From positions 19,550,178 through 19,614,177 of the forward strand of contig JBCFYV010011135.1 in NCBI GenBank assembly GCA_039000515.1: a DNA stretch of 64,000 bases, written 5' to 3'. This DNA comes from Timema cristinae. Taxonomy: Eukaryota > Arthropoda > Insecta > Phasmatodea > Timematidae. Made by a program: the position numbers and the translations under genes. The notes beneath the pieces are model-generated. The model saw nothing but the letters and a program-made list of their open reading frames with translations, made no database searches and had not been told where the DNA came from. Positions 1-12,700 of this stretch are shown here, in pieces; the first letter of the stretch is position 1, and every line of letters starts with the position of its first letter.

Positions 1-406
1 TTGGACTGTATATTCATTTTGTTATATGGCACCCACTAAGAAAGTATTTTAGAAAATTCCACCCCAAAGGGGTCAAAATAGGGGATGATAATTGTATTAT
101 AATATGTATGATAATATGTATGAAAGTCCGTCATTTTGAAAGTTACATAAACAAAATTTTGTATTTCGGTTATTGACGTAAAACAAATAAATACGTGTTT
201 CAGGAATTTTGGAAATTTTATTTAATAAGGGATGAAAAAGGGGGTGAAAGTTTGTATCGGACTTGCATTATTTTTGATCTGAGGTCAAGTTATGGTCATC
301 AACGTAACGTAATACTTTAAATTAATCTGTAAATACATATGTATATTTTCGTATTTGTATATAATCAACTTCCACGCGAGCAAAGCCGCGGGCAACAGCT
401 ATCTAG
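1..406 (+). mobile_element. Helitron-like element, copy 1 (5' end outside window)
   Basis: It ends with the CG-rich hairpin region CCACGCGAGCAAAGCCGCGG and then GGCAACAGCTATCTAG followed by T, the CTAG/T 3' terminus expected of Helitrons. The whole stretch matches the complement of 34507-34880. Comparison with that complete copy shows that roughly 105 bases are missing at the window edge. There is no coding sequence, so it is non-autonomous. Family assignment rests on termini only. Confidence 0.65.
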
Positions 407-616
407 TAAATAATATAATTACACTTGCATATGTGAATGAGCAAATTAAGATTATGTAGTGCTGGAAGAACGAAGTATTTTATATGAATAAAAATTACAT
501 ATTAATGCATTATATACTTTTAATTGAATTTAAAACTATCTTATTCTTAATTTAAATTTATTTCGTCTAGAGGAATATAGAATACATAATATGTTATAGT
601 ATTTCTACATTTTCAG

Positions 617-810
617 GTGAAAGATATTGCGTTGTAATACATGCAAATCAACCGAAAAGCTCATATTGGATTCATGTTAAACCAGTAGGTTTGTGCACGA
701 ACATTAATAAAGAAATATCTCAAAGTGCAATTTTAGTCTACAACAGTGATCAGACCATAATTCCCAAGACACCAAGACCTAACATGACCAATGGTTTCCC
801 AGAAGGTTAC
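617..810 (+). CDS. MCO gene 1 exon: end of cupredoxin domain 2
   Basis: Acceptor TTTTCAG ends at 616 and donor GTAAGT starts at 811. The exon opens with two bases of a split codon and ends on a complete codon (phase 0). It encodes [20 protein letters not shown] and continues to [13 protein letters not shown]. The GERY..V..ANQP..SYWI pattern is the usual signature of the second plastocyanin-like domain of insect laccases. Confidence 0.88.
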
Positions 811-3800
811 GTAAGTAAATTATCGATATTAATAGTCAATCAAATTAAACATCTGAGTATGTTCTTTATTTAGTTTATGTGGCTCTTCATATGGTGTATT
901 AAAATATCACATCTTGTAATATCTAATTCCATCAATCAGTTTTTAAAAATGTGATATGCTGATTTAATCAACAAATTAAATGTTTTGTTAATACTCAAAC
1001 TCAGCCCGTAGAATGACTTGTCAGGATAGCCTATTACGAACTGTAGTCAGCTGCAAATAACGTCGGGGTTCGTTTTGTTCTTGTTTATTGAAGTAAATTA
1101 AATTATTCTACCAGTGTATAAATGAGATGTAGGTCTTAGAACTATTTGAATAAGTTTTAGAAAAAAGGTCCTCATAATATGAACGTCCCTACTCGGCAGT
1201 TGGTGTCCAAACCTATATTTGGTGTTATGACTCTAACTGATCTCGAACACACGGCCACCTGGCGCTGCGCGGTTATTTTCTGATTCAGACTTATGATATG
1301 GTTGGCGCGTCCATTTCAGTACAGAATAGAGACTCAAGCTGTAGGATATTCTCCTCACCATTAAGCTGTATATTATTATGTAAAACACTTCGAAAAGGCC
1401 CCTTAAAAACTGGTTTCCTTCTCTTGGACCCCCTATCATGAAAAGTTATAGTAGTCGTTGTTATATACTAACAAAGAATGGGGGTTTCCCCTAAGTTACT
1501 AGTTTTTACAATACTCAGTTATGTTATGAAACTATTAACTGGTACGGATATGTAACTGCTAACTCAGAACAATAGACAGTATGAGTTATTAAGATTACGC
1601 CATTATTCCATGCTCTAGAGTAATTAAACCTGCAAGCTACGACAGTATATTAAATACAGATATACCCCGTATCGGCAAACGCCATTGATCCAGAGCAAGT
1701 AGTATACAGAAAATGTACCTTAAAAAATTAATTCGTGTACTGTACTGCAATCATCATACATGAGAGTAAGGTACGTAAGTAATAACACATGTATAAATAA
1801 AGTAGGCAATCAATGATTTAATTTTAAGAAAGATTTAAGCACTGATTCAATTACACCAAAAACAGTAAACTGGAAAATAAAAACGTTAGATATGCACTTA
1901 TTCACTAAATTGTAAAACATTTACACATAGAAACGAAGCGAAGCGTGTTTGAAAACAAACTGACGTAAGCGATACCGGTATGCAAGTACAATCGAGTCTC
2001 GGAATCTCGACACTCGATAACTCGACATTCCGTATAACTCGACACGTGCACTTGCACACAGTTGTTGACAACAGTCATCACAATACAAGGTGATTACACT
2101 GTATAACCTCTCACTTTGTTTGTGGAACAGTCGTGCTATGGTGTTTTTACAAATGCTGTGTTTGTTAGTTTACCAATTTATTTAACGTATGTGTATACAC
2201 CATTATATTAACACGTAATATAATGTACTGTATATATACAGTACATATATATAATACTGTTACTGTACTGATTTGAAATCAATGAATTCAAAAATATTCA
2301 ACCAAAAAAATCTGACTATATAAGATTACTGTTGTAAGAAACAAATAAACTATATTTTATATAGACTAAATTGTTATAAATGAAATCCTATCATTAAGTA
2401 ATTTATTTTGGTAAAACATTCAATGAAATAATTCATTTAAGGTTTTATATAGATTCCAAAGTTGGACTAAAATTAAAAGAAAAATTATATATTTAAGTAT
2501 AAAAATTTTAAAAATTACTAAATATTATGTAATACTTTTATTTTACCTAAATAATACAAACTAATGACTAAATAATTCTGGATAAAAATTTAACATTTAT
2601 TTTACTAGGCAAATTATTGATTTATCAATTTTCACTATAAATGTATGTTACCAAGGAAATTATTTAATTATTTCTAGTCATTGAATAGTAAATGAAGCAA
2701 ATATCTTGATGTAAAAAAACGGTGTGATTATTTGTTTTGAGTATGATATTAATTCATTGAAATTGAAAACTTTACCTAATTATTTTTTTTAGTATAAATT
2801 GTTTAAGTAATATTTATACTTTTATGTATTTGAATAAGTTTTAAAATTTATATTAACTTTATATACAATATTATTTCAACGATAGCATTAAATGTTAGTA
2901 TTTATTTAAAAAGTAAACTTCATTCAATGTTGACAGTTATGTTTGATATAAAAATTCTATCAGGTAAATAACTATGGAATACTGATATTTAATTTGAATA
3001 GTAATTATTACAAGTACATATTATAGATATATAGCTAGCTAAAAATAGTATGCAATCATTAAGAAATCAAAATTAACGCATTTATTAAAATAGTTTAAAA
3101 ATCATGATTCAAATCCTTGTTTTATGTTAAAAGTATTATCATTTAAAAAAAATAAATAAAAGTTAACATATGTTTACCTGTGTTTTGGTTAGTAAACATT
3201 TATAATTCTATATGCCACGAAATTTTTATTTTTCCTCCTAAACCATGTACTGAAATGAGGATTAGTTACAATAAATTAGCAAGAATAAGAATTTAGTTTT
3301 TTAAAAATGCTCATTTAAAATAAATTATATTCTATATTTGTTCCTAAACACGTAAATAAATATATTATTTTATAGTTATTATGATATCATATTCAAATTT
3401 TGTTAAATTCATGGTTGATCATGTTTTTTTTTTTTTCAGAATCTTAACCCTCCAAATTGCAAGTCAAATAAAGACTATATATGTGTAACAGAATTAAGCT
3501 ACAACGGGATAAATGATCCAGATTTCTTCATAAGAAAAGCAGACACTGTTCGATATTATGAAATTAAGTTTGTCAATAATTCTATTGATAATTTCTTCAA
3601 TCTAAACAACTATTACCCATTTAGACGTAAGTAGACTTAGCATAGCCATTCGGTGTTTGAATGGTCTATGGCATCACTTACGCAATCTATTGAAAGGCCA
3701 GTGATTGGTATATTGGTGCTCAAATCCATAATATTGGGAATGTTTATGGTGGTTTTTCATCAATTATATTTCAGTCTACCTTCACGCTTGTATTAAAATA

Positions 3801-6800
3801 ATTCCTCTAAATTCCCACCAACCTAATCCTTATAGGCTCGGATTCCTCTCTGGTAGGATATATTGTTTAAAATGAAATATATATATTCTGGTATGAGCCA
3901 GATAAAGCTGCTCCTTCTATTGATCTTTCTCCTTCTGGTCAGATATATTGTTTAAAATAAAATATATCTTCTATCTATTAAAATAGCATAGATTCTAACG
4001 ATATTAGTAATAATATACAAAATTCAGTCCATCACTGTGAAATGGAGTGATAATGTTACTTGTAGGGTCAGCAAGTGTATACATTACTGTGGGCCTTGGC
4101 AAACTGGTGTGCAATAATACATTCAGGCTCAGTGAGGAAGGCAATGGGAAACTTCCTCACTCCTTATTTCCCTAGTACGCTTCACCAGTATTGGCTATAC
4201 TCTACAGAAGATGATGGAACTGTTGAGTACCCAACCAAATTTACAAAAAAATAACCCAGTAGCATAATTATTACCTCTATGTATAACTTGAACTGATGAT
4301 AAGACAAAGTGAACAAAACAAATTTTGATAGATAATATAAAACCTGAGACACCTGGATAATGATAATACCGGGTACAACTTTAGATTGATTTTTAGGTTC
4401 AATACTGCATGATTGAATCAACATTCCTCAATATCTCGCACTTTACAATCGTTAAATCCCCGCAATGGTGTCCATGGTTACACAACAAATAATATATTTT
4501 AAACATTTAAAACTTACATCATCAATTTACACAGAAATTATCGGTTTGCTGGACCGCATAAATAGGCAGACTATGATTTTGTAAGCGGTGAAAAGTCATC
4601 TCAAGCTGTAAGCTATTAATCACTCTGAGAGCACACCATGTGATCTTGATATCAATATAAAATTAGCCACCTAAGTTAATTCACTATCTCAGATGTTCGT
4701 GTCTTTGACAATCAAGATATTACTGTATTTTGTAAAAAAATAATGAACAAGAGTATCAATGTAAAGATCTGATGGTTTTTCTACACTTTTATTACTATAG
4801 TTCATCACATATCTATTGGGGAAAGAATAATATATAGTTCGCTATATACGAGTAAATATTAGACTTTATAATATTGTGTAACATCATACAAAAATAAAAA
4901 GTTTAGTGCAGAAAGTTAAACAATGTTTTGACTATGTGCTAGGTTTTTCCAATTGTATTTATGAATATACACTTAGGCAACATCTTTGGGTTTATAGCAC
5001 TTTCCTGAATAATTTTGCCCTCACTTACTCACTATATGCCATAAGGAATTAGAGAGCTAGTTGCCGCACCTACACAAGTAAGCCACCTATCCCTATTTTG
5101 AGCTATTTCTTTACAGTCCATCTCATTACAGTTATTTACTATCTTGAGCTAGTTATTTCAAGTCCATCTCATTACAGTTCATTACTATCTTGAGATAGTT
5201 CTATCCAGTCCACCTCATTACACCCTATCCCTGGCCTGATCTATTTCTTTCCATTCCATCTCATTACACTTCATTCCTATCTTGGATAGTTCTATCCAGT
5301 CCACCTCATTACAACCTATTCCTATCCTGATCTAGTTCTTTCCAGTCCATCTCATTACAAATTCATTTATATCTTGAGCTAGTTCTATCCAGTCAACCTC
5401 GTTACAACCTCCCCCTAGCCTGAGATAGTTCTATCCAGTCCACCTCATTACACACTGTACTTTTCAAATCTATTCTAATGTTATCCTCACAAATTTGTCT
5501 CTATCCTGCCAATGGTCTCTTGCCATTGTGTTTGCCGGTCAATACTCTAAGAACGGTTCTAGATGTGTCCACTAAAGCTGCGTGGCCTGCTCACCATAAT
5601 ATACTAGACTTGATTATCCTTACAATATCTAGTGATGAGTACAATCTATGTAATTTATTATTATTCTACCAATAGAGGCTTTAATGTAAACACTGGCCAT
5701 AAGAACGCTAAACAATGGTGAATAGGAGGACAGGGTTAAGATAATACTGTATATTTAAAATAAACATTTAGGAAAAAAAAAGCTTGGAATATATAAAACT
5801 GGATTTAAAACTACACTTCCCCTTTTTATTAAAACCAGACCTATTGAGACCAAATTTTATTGCGTGGGTACACCAATGCAAGCTGTAACCTGTTAAAGTT
5901 CGTAAAATATTATAGATTGAAATATAAACATAACATTATAAAGTAAAAAAAAAAATTGTTTTATAAAACCTACATAATTTCTGAAAAATCTATTATATTC
6001 ACAAAAGGGCTAACAAGCATTATCGCTCATAGTCCTTACCACCTTATAGTAAAATTAACTTCCTATTACTGTTGGGTCACTCATTTTCATATTGAGGTTG
6101 ATCTCATTCGTGTGTAGTCGTACCCAAGTCTGTCATGAGAGCATATGTTTATTCAACCGACCATTACTTTTAGTCTCTACAATTGGATGCATGTATCATG
6201 GTATCATAAGGTGTCATTTTTAATTTAAAAGAATATGATATTTGGATGTGGCTATATCCGTATCTAACAACTATATAAGCTTGTTTATTTAATCCCTCTG
6301 TTAAGCAAATTCGTAGAGTTGTAATTATTGTAAAATTAGTAACATAAAACCCTCTTGAGTCAAAAATGTCTGTGTTACTTGATAGCTCTTAAATTTATTT
6401 TGTTTTTATCACCACGTCTTACTATCTGTCCAGGTTATACGTACATGTACTAAATATGCAACCGAATTAAGGATAAGGAATGATGCATTTCAAGGAATTG
6501 TACCAGTATTTGCATAGAGAGAGAGTGGAAAATACATTTTGTAAAACCCTACCGGGATACAAGCCCCTATTTTCCAGTAAATGGCAGTTTAGACTAACAT
6601 GACTCTTTGTGCCATGCGGCCACAGAAATATGTGAGAACTTAATTGATCACTCATATATAACTGATGATTTACTCACGTCCGTCACAGACTCTGCCTTAA
6701 AATATAAGTGAATAATCACCCTGGGCACAGGATGAATCCTGGATGGCTAAATGGTTATAGCATTGGCTAACTAAGACAAAGGTCTCAGACTTGACTCCCG

Positions 6801-9602
6801 TGTCAAGATATCATTTTTCAATATTTAGAGAATACATTTATCTTCGACTTTGGCTATTCTTCAAATGATTCAAGCCTCACATCTGCTAATCCTTATATTT
6901 TAAAAAGTGATCTTAATATACCCTAATAATTAGAATAAAATAATTTTCTAATCTTCTAATGCCGAGTTCTAATACTGGTCTCGATAGGTATTTTTGCTAT
7001 AATTTATTCTTAGTAAATGTAGGTAAGGTAGGAATTTTAATTAAATTAATATGGTAAAAATAAGAAAGATGGTATCTAAGGATGGATTACCAAAATTTGT
7101 TTAGGTGGGTTTATAAGGTACGCGAGAAACAATTTATTGTATTTACAGATTTTTAAGCAGAACAGATTTTTGATCAAAATAAATCAAATATTGATTCATA
7201 AATATAAAATTTTTTTTTTCATATTTTGACCTTAATAATTCGAGAATATCTGTCGATGATGTCCTGGAAATTAATGACAACATTTCTCTTCATTAAAAAG
7301 TTTATCATCTAATCTTGCTATTCTTATGAAAGATATTTAACATCATTTAATCATCATGTGAAGAAAATGTTTTTACTAAAACCATATTTTATTTATTTTT
7401 GCCAAACAAATGTTTTACTATAAAAACTGCAAATGTACTGGTCTTTTCTCACGTCCCCTGCATCCATTCTTAAAGTACTTAAGTACTAATTATTAGAAAG
7501 CTATTTAGTTGTCGGGGCGGGGGGGGGGGGGGGGGGCGCACACACAATGCACATGGATGGAGTCATAATTAAACTATCCCCGTTACATGCAAACAAAACT
7601 ATGGGATCTTTTCGCTTAGTCCACATTTACGCATATGCGGGATCAATTATTGTTCTCCTTAGTTTCAACAACAAAGATAGGTTATAATTATAAATTGATA
7701 TATTTCATTATATTTTATATAGAAAATTCTTCCCGTAAAAGATACGAGTCATTGAGTTATGTAGGAAAGGTATGTATTTGTAAAGATTCCGATTATAATA
7801 TTGGAGTGATAAAATATATTTTTTACAGATCAACGTTGATTACACCATCAACCACTAAGCGCTATAGTTTATTAGTGAGAGGGAAAGGAGATCTGAAACC
7901 ATGGTTGTTGATTTGTTGTAACACATGTTAATGTTGCTGGTGTTTACGTCCATAAGCTAAATAATTTAACTCAAATTAAAAAAAAAAATAGAATACATCA
8001 GTCAGACTCTTTTCACATAATTGTAAATAATCCTTCACACTCGCTAAGCTTATATCAGAATTTACTATTTAGCTATAAGAGTCCCCGGTTTACTCCTGGG
8101 ATTTTTGAAAAAAAAAAATGTTTTTCAGAAAATATTTTGTTCATTTTGTTTATTTGTGGTAGTTAATATGCACTTTCTGAACCCATTTAAATCAACACAA
8201 ATATAATTATTATTTTGATTAAATCTATAACATAAATAACACCCAGCTCTCAACAGTTAATTGATCACTATGAAAGGGTATGGTAAAAATAAGAAAGAGG
8301 GTATCTAAGGATGTATTACCCAAATCTTTTTAAGGTGGGGATATAAGATACGCGAGAAATAATTAGTGTATTTACAGATTTTAACAGGTTTATCTAACAA
8401 AGGGCGTAGGTTGGGTAAATTTTGAATAAAGTTAAAATTTATGAAGGAACAACTTGCTCCAGTATCGATAAGTCCAAAACATGAAACACCTATAATATCA
8501 ATTTTAATGATTGTATCCAAGGTACATGGCATGTATTTGCTGGCAGCCGGGGTTCAATCCTCGGTCCCGGCACAGATTTATCTGATTAACAAACCCTTCC
8601 TTCACCTCTGACAAGACATCTTGTGAACGTGGGGAATGCCAGGCCTCCACCGTGGTTCGGATTCCACGTTAAGCTGTAGGTCCTTCATTTCATCTCACAA
8701 TCACCCTACCATTATACATTAGCGTAAGTGCGTATAACCCAAATGGGTAGTAAGACATGGTGCAAATAATAATAACAATAATAATAATAATTAATGGCAT
8801 GTATTTGCGGTCCCCAGCTAAGCAATGTCTCTGCTGGTGCACTACTAGATTTTTGACCTACACTGACTATATTTCTATGAGGCCCAAAAATTACCCATAC
8901 TCTATCTGATAAAGCTTTCACAGTGGTGGTCGCTTTCATGTTCCTAAGGGGAATTATCACAACCAATTTAGAAAAACCATCAATTAGATTCAGAACTCAG
9001 GTATTCCCACTGGTAGAACGAGTGATAGGACCTACGAGATCCACAAACACAATATTCCACGGGTTATGAGCGACATCTTCAGAGTGTAGCCCAAAACAAG
9101 TGTTCTGAGAGGGCTTGGCCCACTATTCATCAAAGATAACATTTTCGGCTATGCTAGGAATCAAACCCCGAGCTCTAATTTTGTAGACTGACAGGATAAC
9201 TAATGAGCAATGTAACTAACCATTAGGGAATGTGACTTCCATATTCACAGTGAGGATTTAACGGCTGGGGGACAGTTATTTATTTATGTTCGATAATTAA
9301 GTTATTTTGTAAGTAGGAATAAACTATCGGGAATACCTCAAAGCAGATGGGAACAACACTAAAGTGAACCTGAAAGAGACAGGGTGTAATAAAGTAGACT
9401 GGATATAGCTAGCTCAAGATATGTTGTATCAGGTGGACTGGATAGAACTAGCTCAAGATATGTTGTATCAGGTGGACTGGATAGAACTAGCTCAAGATAT
9501 GTTGTATCAGGTGGACTGGATAGAACTAGCTCAAGATATGTTGTATCAGGTGGACTGGGTAGAACTAGCTCAAGATAGAGATATGATGTAATAAGGTAAT
9601 TC

Positions 9603-9700
<98 letters not shown>

Positions 9701-12700
9701 TACTAGCACCGAGTATTAATATACGTTTGGGTTGAACGGACGCTAATGTTAAAATGTAGGGTGACAGTGAGATGGAAAGGAGGGCCTACAGTTTAACGTG
9801 TGATCCGAACCACGCTTGAGGCCTGGAATTCCACACATTCACAAACTGTGGTTAATACACGTCTTGTCAGATGTGAAGGAAAGGTTTGGCAATCAGATAA
9901 ATCTGTGCCAGAACCTAAGATTGAACCCCGCACACACGAGGTCACCTGGTCATTCCTAATGCCAAAGAGTAAGTAAATATTTCGATATAATCAGTTTGTT
10001 TGAAAATTACAATTTAAATACTCAAAATAGTTAATAAAACTAGGAAAATATTCTCGCGAGGAAATCAAAGGAAAATTCTATCAAACGGTTATATTAGTGT
10101 ACAAAATAAACTCACAAAGAAAAAAAAGTTGTATATCATATCTCTAATATTAACTCAATCATCTGTTAAGTTGGATCTCCGGGAAGATTTGCTCCTGAAA
10201 TGGGCACCATAAACGACAAGACCATGCTGTTCCCCTCTTCGCCACCTCTCAGCCAACCCATAGACCCTCTGACTATCTGCAATAAATCTCAGATCCCTGC
10301 AAAATGCCAAAGGAGCAAGACTTGCGCATGCCCGCACATCGAGTCTATAGACATGGGCTTGGTCGTGGATTTGATTGTTGTCAACAATGAAGGTAAGTCA
10401 ATTTCTAACAATAGTAGACTTTCTAAACATAAAGTTAGAGCTTATCTTGAACTATATAGAAAATGTTAATATTTGGAATAGCAGGGAAAAATCTAAACAT
10501 GATTTTAAGAGTAATAAACAAATGGTATAACACAATCTAATAAACTTTTTTCATATTATATTATTTTTTTTTCCCTCATAAAAACAAGTATATCATCTTA
10601 AAATTCAAAATAAAGAATCTTCTAAAAATATGATGCAGAAATAATGTTTGTTTAGATATTCGAAACCTTAGCTCAGTCGGTAGTGTGTATACCTACTTAA
10701 CTAATGGTCCCAAGTTTGATCCCCGCCATGGCCAAAAAATGTATCATTGATGAAAATATTGGTCTAAACTTTTTCATTGATAAATTAATGGCCGGAGACT
10801 GGATGTTGTGACTTTCCTAGTCTTAATTTAGATTATAATTTATAGGCAGCTACAACAGGGCTAGCAAGCTGGTAGGTTGAAAACATATGGCCTGAATAAA
10901 AATCTGACCCAGGCGACAGACCGGAAACAGTATTAAATTTATGTAAATGTTAGACCATAAATATTAAATACCTGAACTAAACTAAATTTAATCTTAACCG
11001 TATGGTAGAATGATTTCGTCCTCTAAGTAAGAATATTAAAAAATTTGAAATTTTTAAAATTTGGTATTGGGAAATAGGGTGTCTTAGAGGATATAGACAT
11101 AGAAAAAACCTAATAGGGTGGTTAGCCGGCAGGTATGAATACCAATTTCAAATATACAAATAGGTCTTAAAATTTAATATTTCAAATTTGTATTTGTTAA
11201 AATGGGTTAGGGGGTTCAAAAACCTTTCAAAACTAGCATATATCTATCCTTTCACTAAAATAAAACAACTTACAATGGGGGCATAAACTTAAACTCTACA
11301 GGAAGACTAAGGGATAGCCCCAAATGTAAAAAAAAAAAAGAAAAAAAAGTCTGATAATTATGTCAGTATTAAGGTCTATGTGTATATCCCTGGGGATGGA
11401 ATCGAAATAACTCTGTTCGTGGTCCATATCTAAATATATTTATTATAAGCCTACCACTACCCTTATTAAATTCAAATACGTTTACTTTTATGGGAATTTT
11501 AAAACGAAAATTCGCTAAAAATTTTATGAGAGTTTTTTTAAAATTATATTTTACATTATTAACAACACAAAATATTTGCCTTTTGGTAAACAATTCGTTC
11601 ATATATAGTTAACTGAGTCATTTTTAAAAATTGTAAAATTTCCGAAATTGTCTCTCGATTTGTTTAAATGATTGATTTTTTTTTAAATATTAAATACATA
11701 TAAAAATGTGCCAACGAATTTGTTCAAAATGGGTATGCAGTTTATTTTCTTAAAATACAAATAATTTTGTGTATTTTATTAAAGATTTTTTTAAAGTAAT
11801 AAAGAAATTTCAAATTTTAATAAAGTTTTTTTAATATTCCTTGTGGTTTTGTTCACAATTGTTATCAGGGAACCATTTTACATGTTATACAATAATTTAT
11901 ATTTGTATTTTCAAACTAATTAATAGGTAACCCAATTTTAAAAATTCGGTATCTTTTAAAAAATATTTGAACAGAAATGTTAGAAATCATATATATCATA
12001 ATTATTAACTGTGATTAACAAAATAATACTTTAGTCTTTTGAATAAAAATTTACTTCAAGAACGTTTATTATAAACATTTTTTTTTAAATATCTGTCCCA
12101 TATTATAACAATTTTTATTGGAGCGTTTGTATTATTTTGTCATAACATACAGTATAAATAAACTTTGAACGTTGCTAAGACGTATAAACAAACATACATG
12201 GTTTATCCCAGTAAAAATACATGTACTGGCAGAATATTTGATTTGAGCATATACATAATTTAATGTTATTTAATAAATATTATTATTTTAATATTTTACC
12301 CCGTCTAAATTCCCATCCAATTTTTCCGCAAATTTATATTTCTAGTATAGGGTGGAAGAAAATAGAGGTTTAAGTAGATCTTCCTGCACTCAATAGCAGA
12401 GGAATGGGACAAACTTTCAGTGAAAAGCACCTAAGAGTATGTCTGTAAATATGCACCAGTGAAAAAGGAGGAGGTCACATAAACTATTATTCATATACGC
12501 TGTACTCATCATTTCTGGGTAAATAATAATAATAATAATAATAATAATATTTAGCACCGCGTCTTACTACCCATTCAGGGTTATACGCTTTAAGTACTAA
12601 TTACGCTAATGGATTAAGTATTAGGAAGGTTGAATTAGAGGAAGTGATCCCGCATTTGCGAGGAGAGAGAGTGGAAAACCATTTAGGAAAAACCACCCCA

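Larger units (their letters stand above)
3627..10170 (+). other. MCO gene 1 intron, 6.5 kb, repeat-filled
   Basis: It holds the LINE-end arrays (5085-5680, 9395-9600), a SINE-B relic (6403-6560), gypsy fragments (7048-7165, 8280-9120), two SINE-A copies and the poly-G tract. 4030-4210 (GGCAATGGGAAACTTCCTCA) looks like an unclassified dispersed repeat. tRNA-like words occur at 6733-6810 and, on the minus strand, at 9135-9200. I see nothing in 5700-6400, 7170-7510 and 7550-8270. Confidence 0.65.

Noticed and set aside
9359..9709. Minus-strand frame with poly-Ile and repeated [13 protein letters not shown]
   Set aside because: Antisense of the AAT/ATT tract and the LINE-end minisatellite; the meaningful frame is on the plus strand.
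10200..10469. Separate gene starting at ATG 10200
   Set aside because: It is an internal Met of MCO gene 1; the frame continues upstream to the acceptor at 10170 and the part after 10392 is intron.
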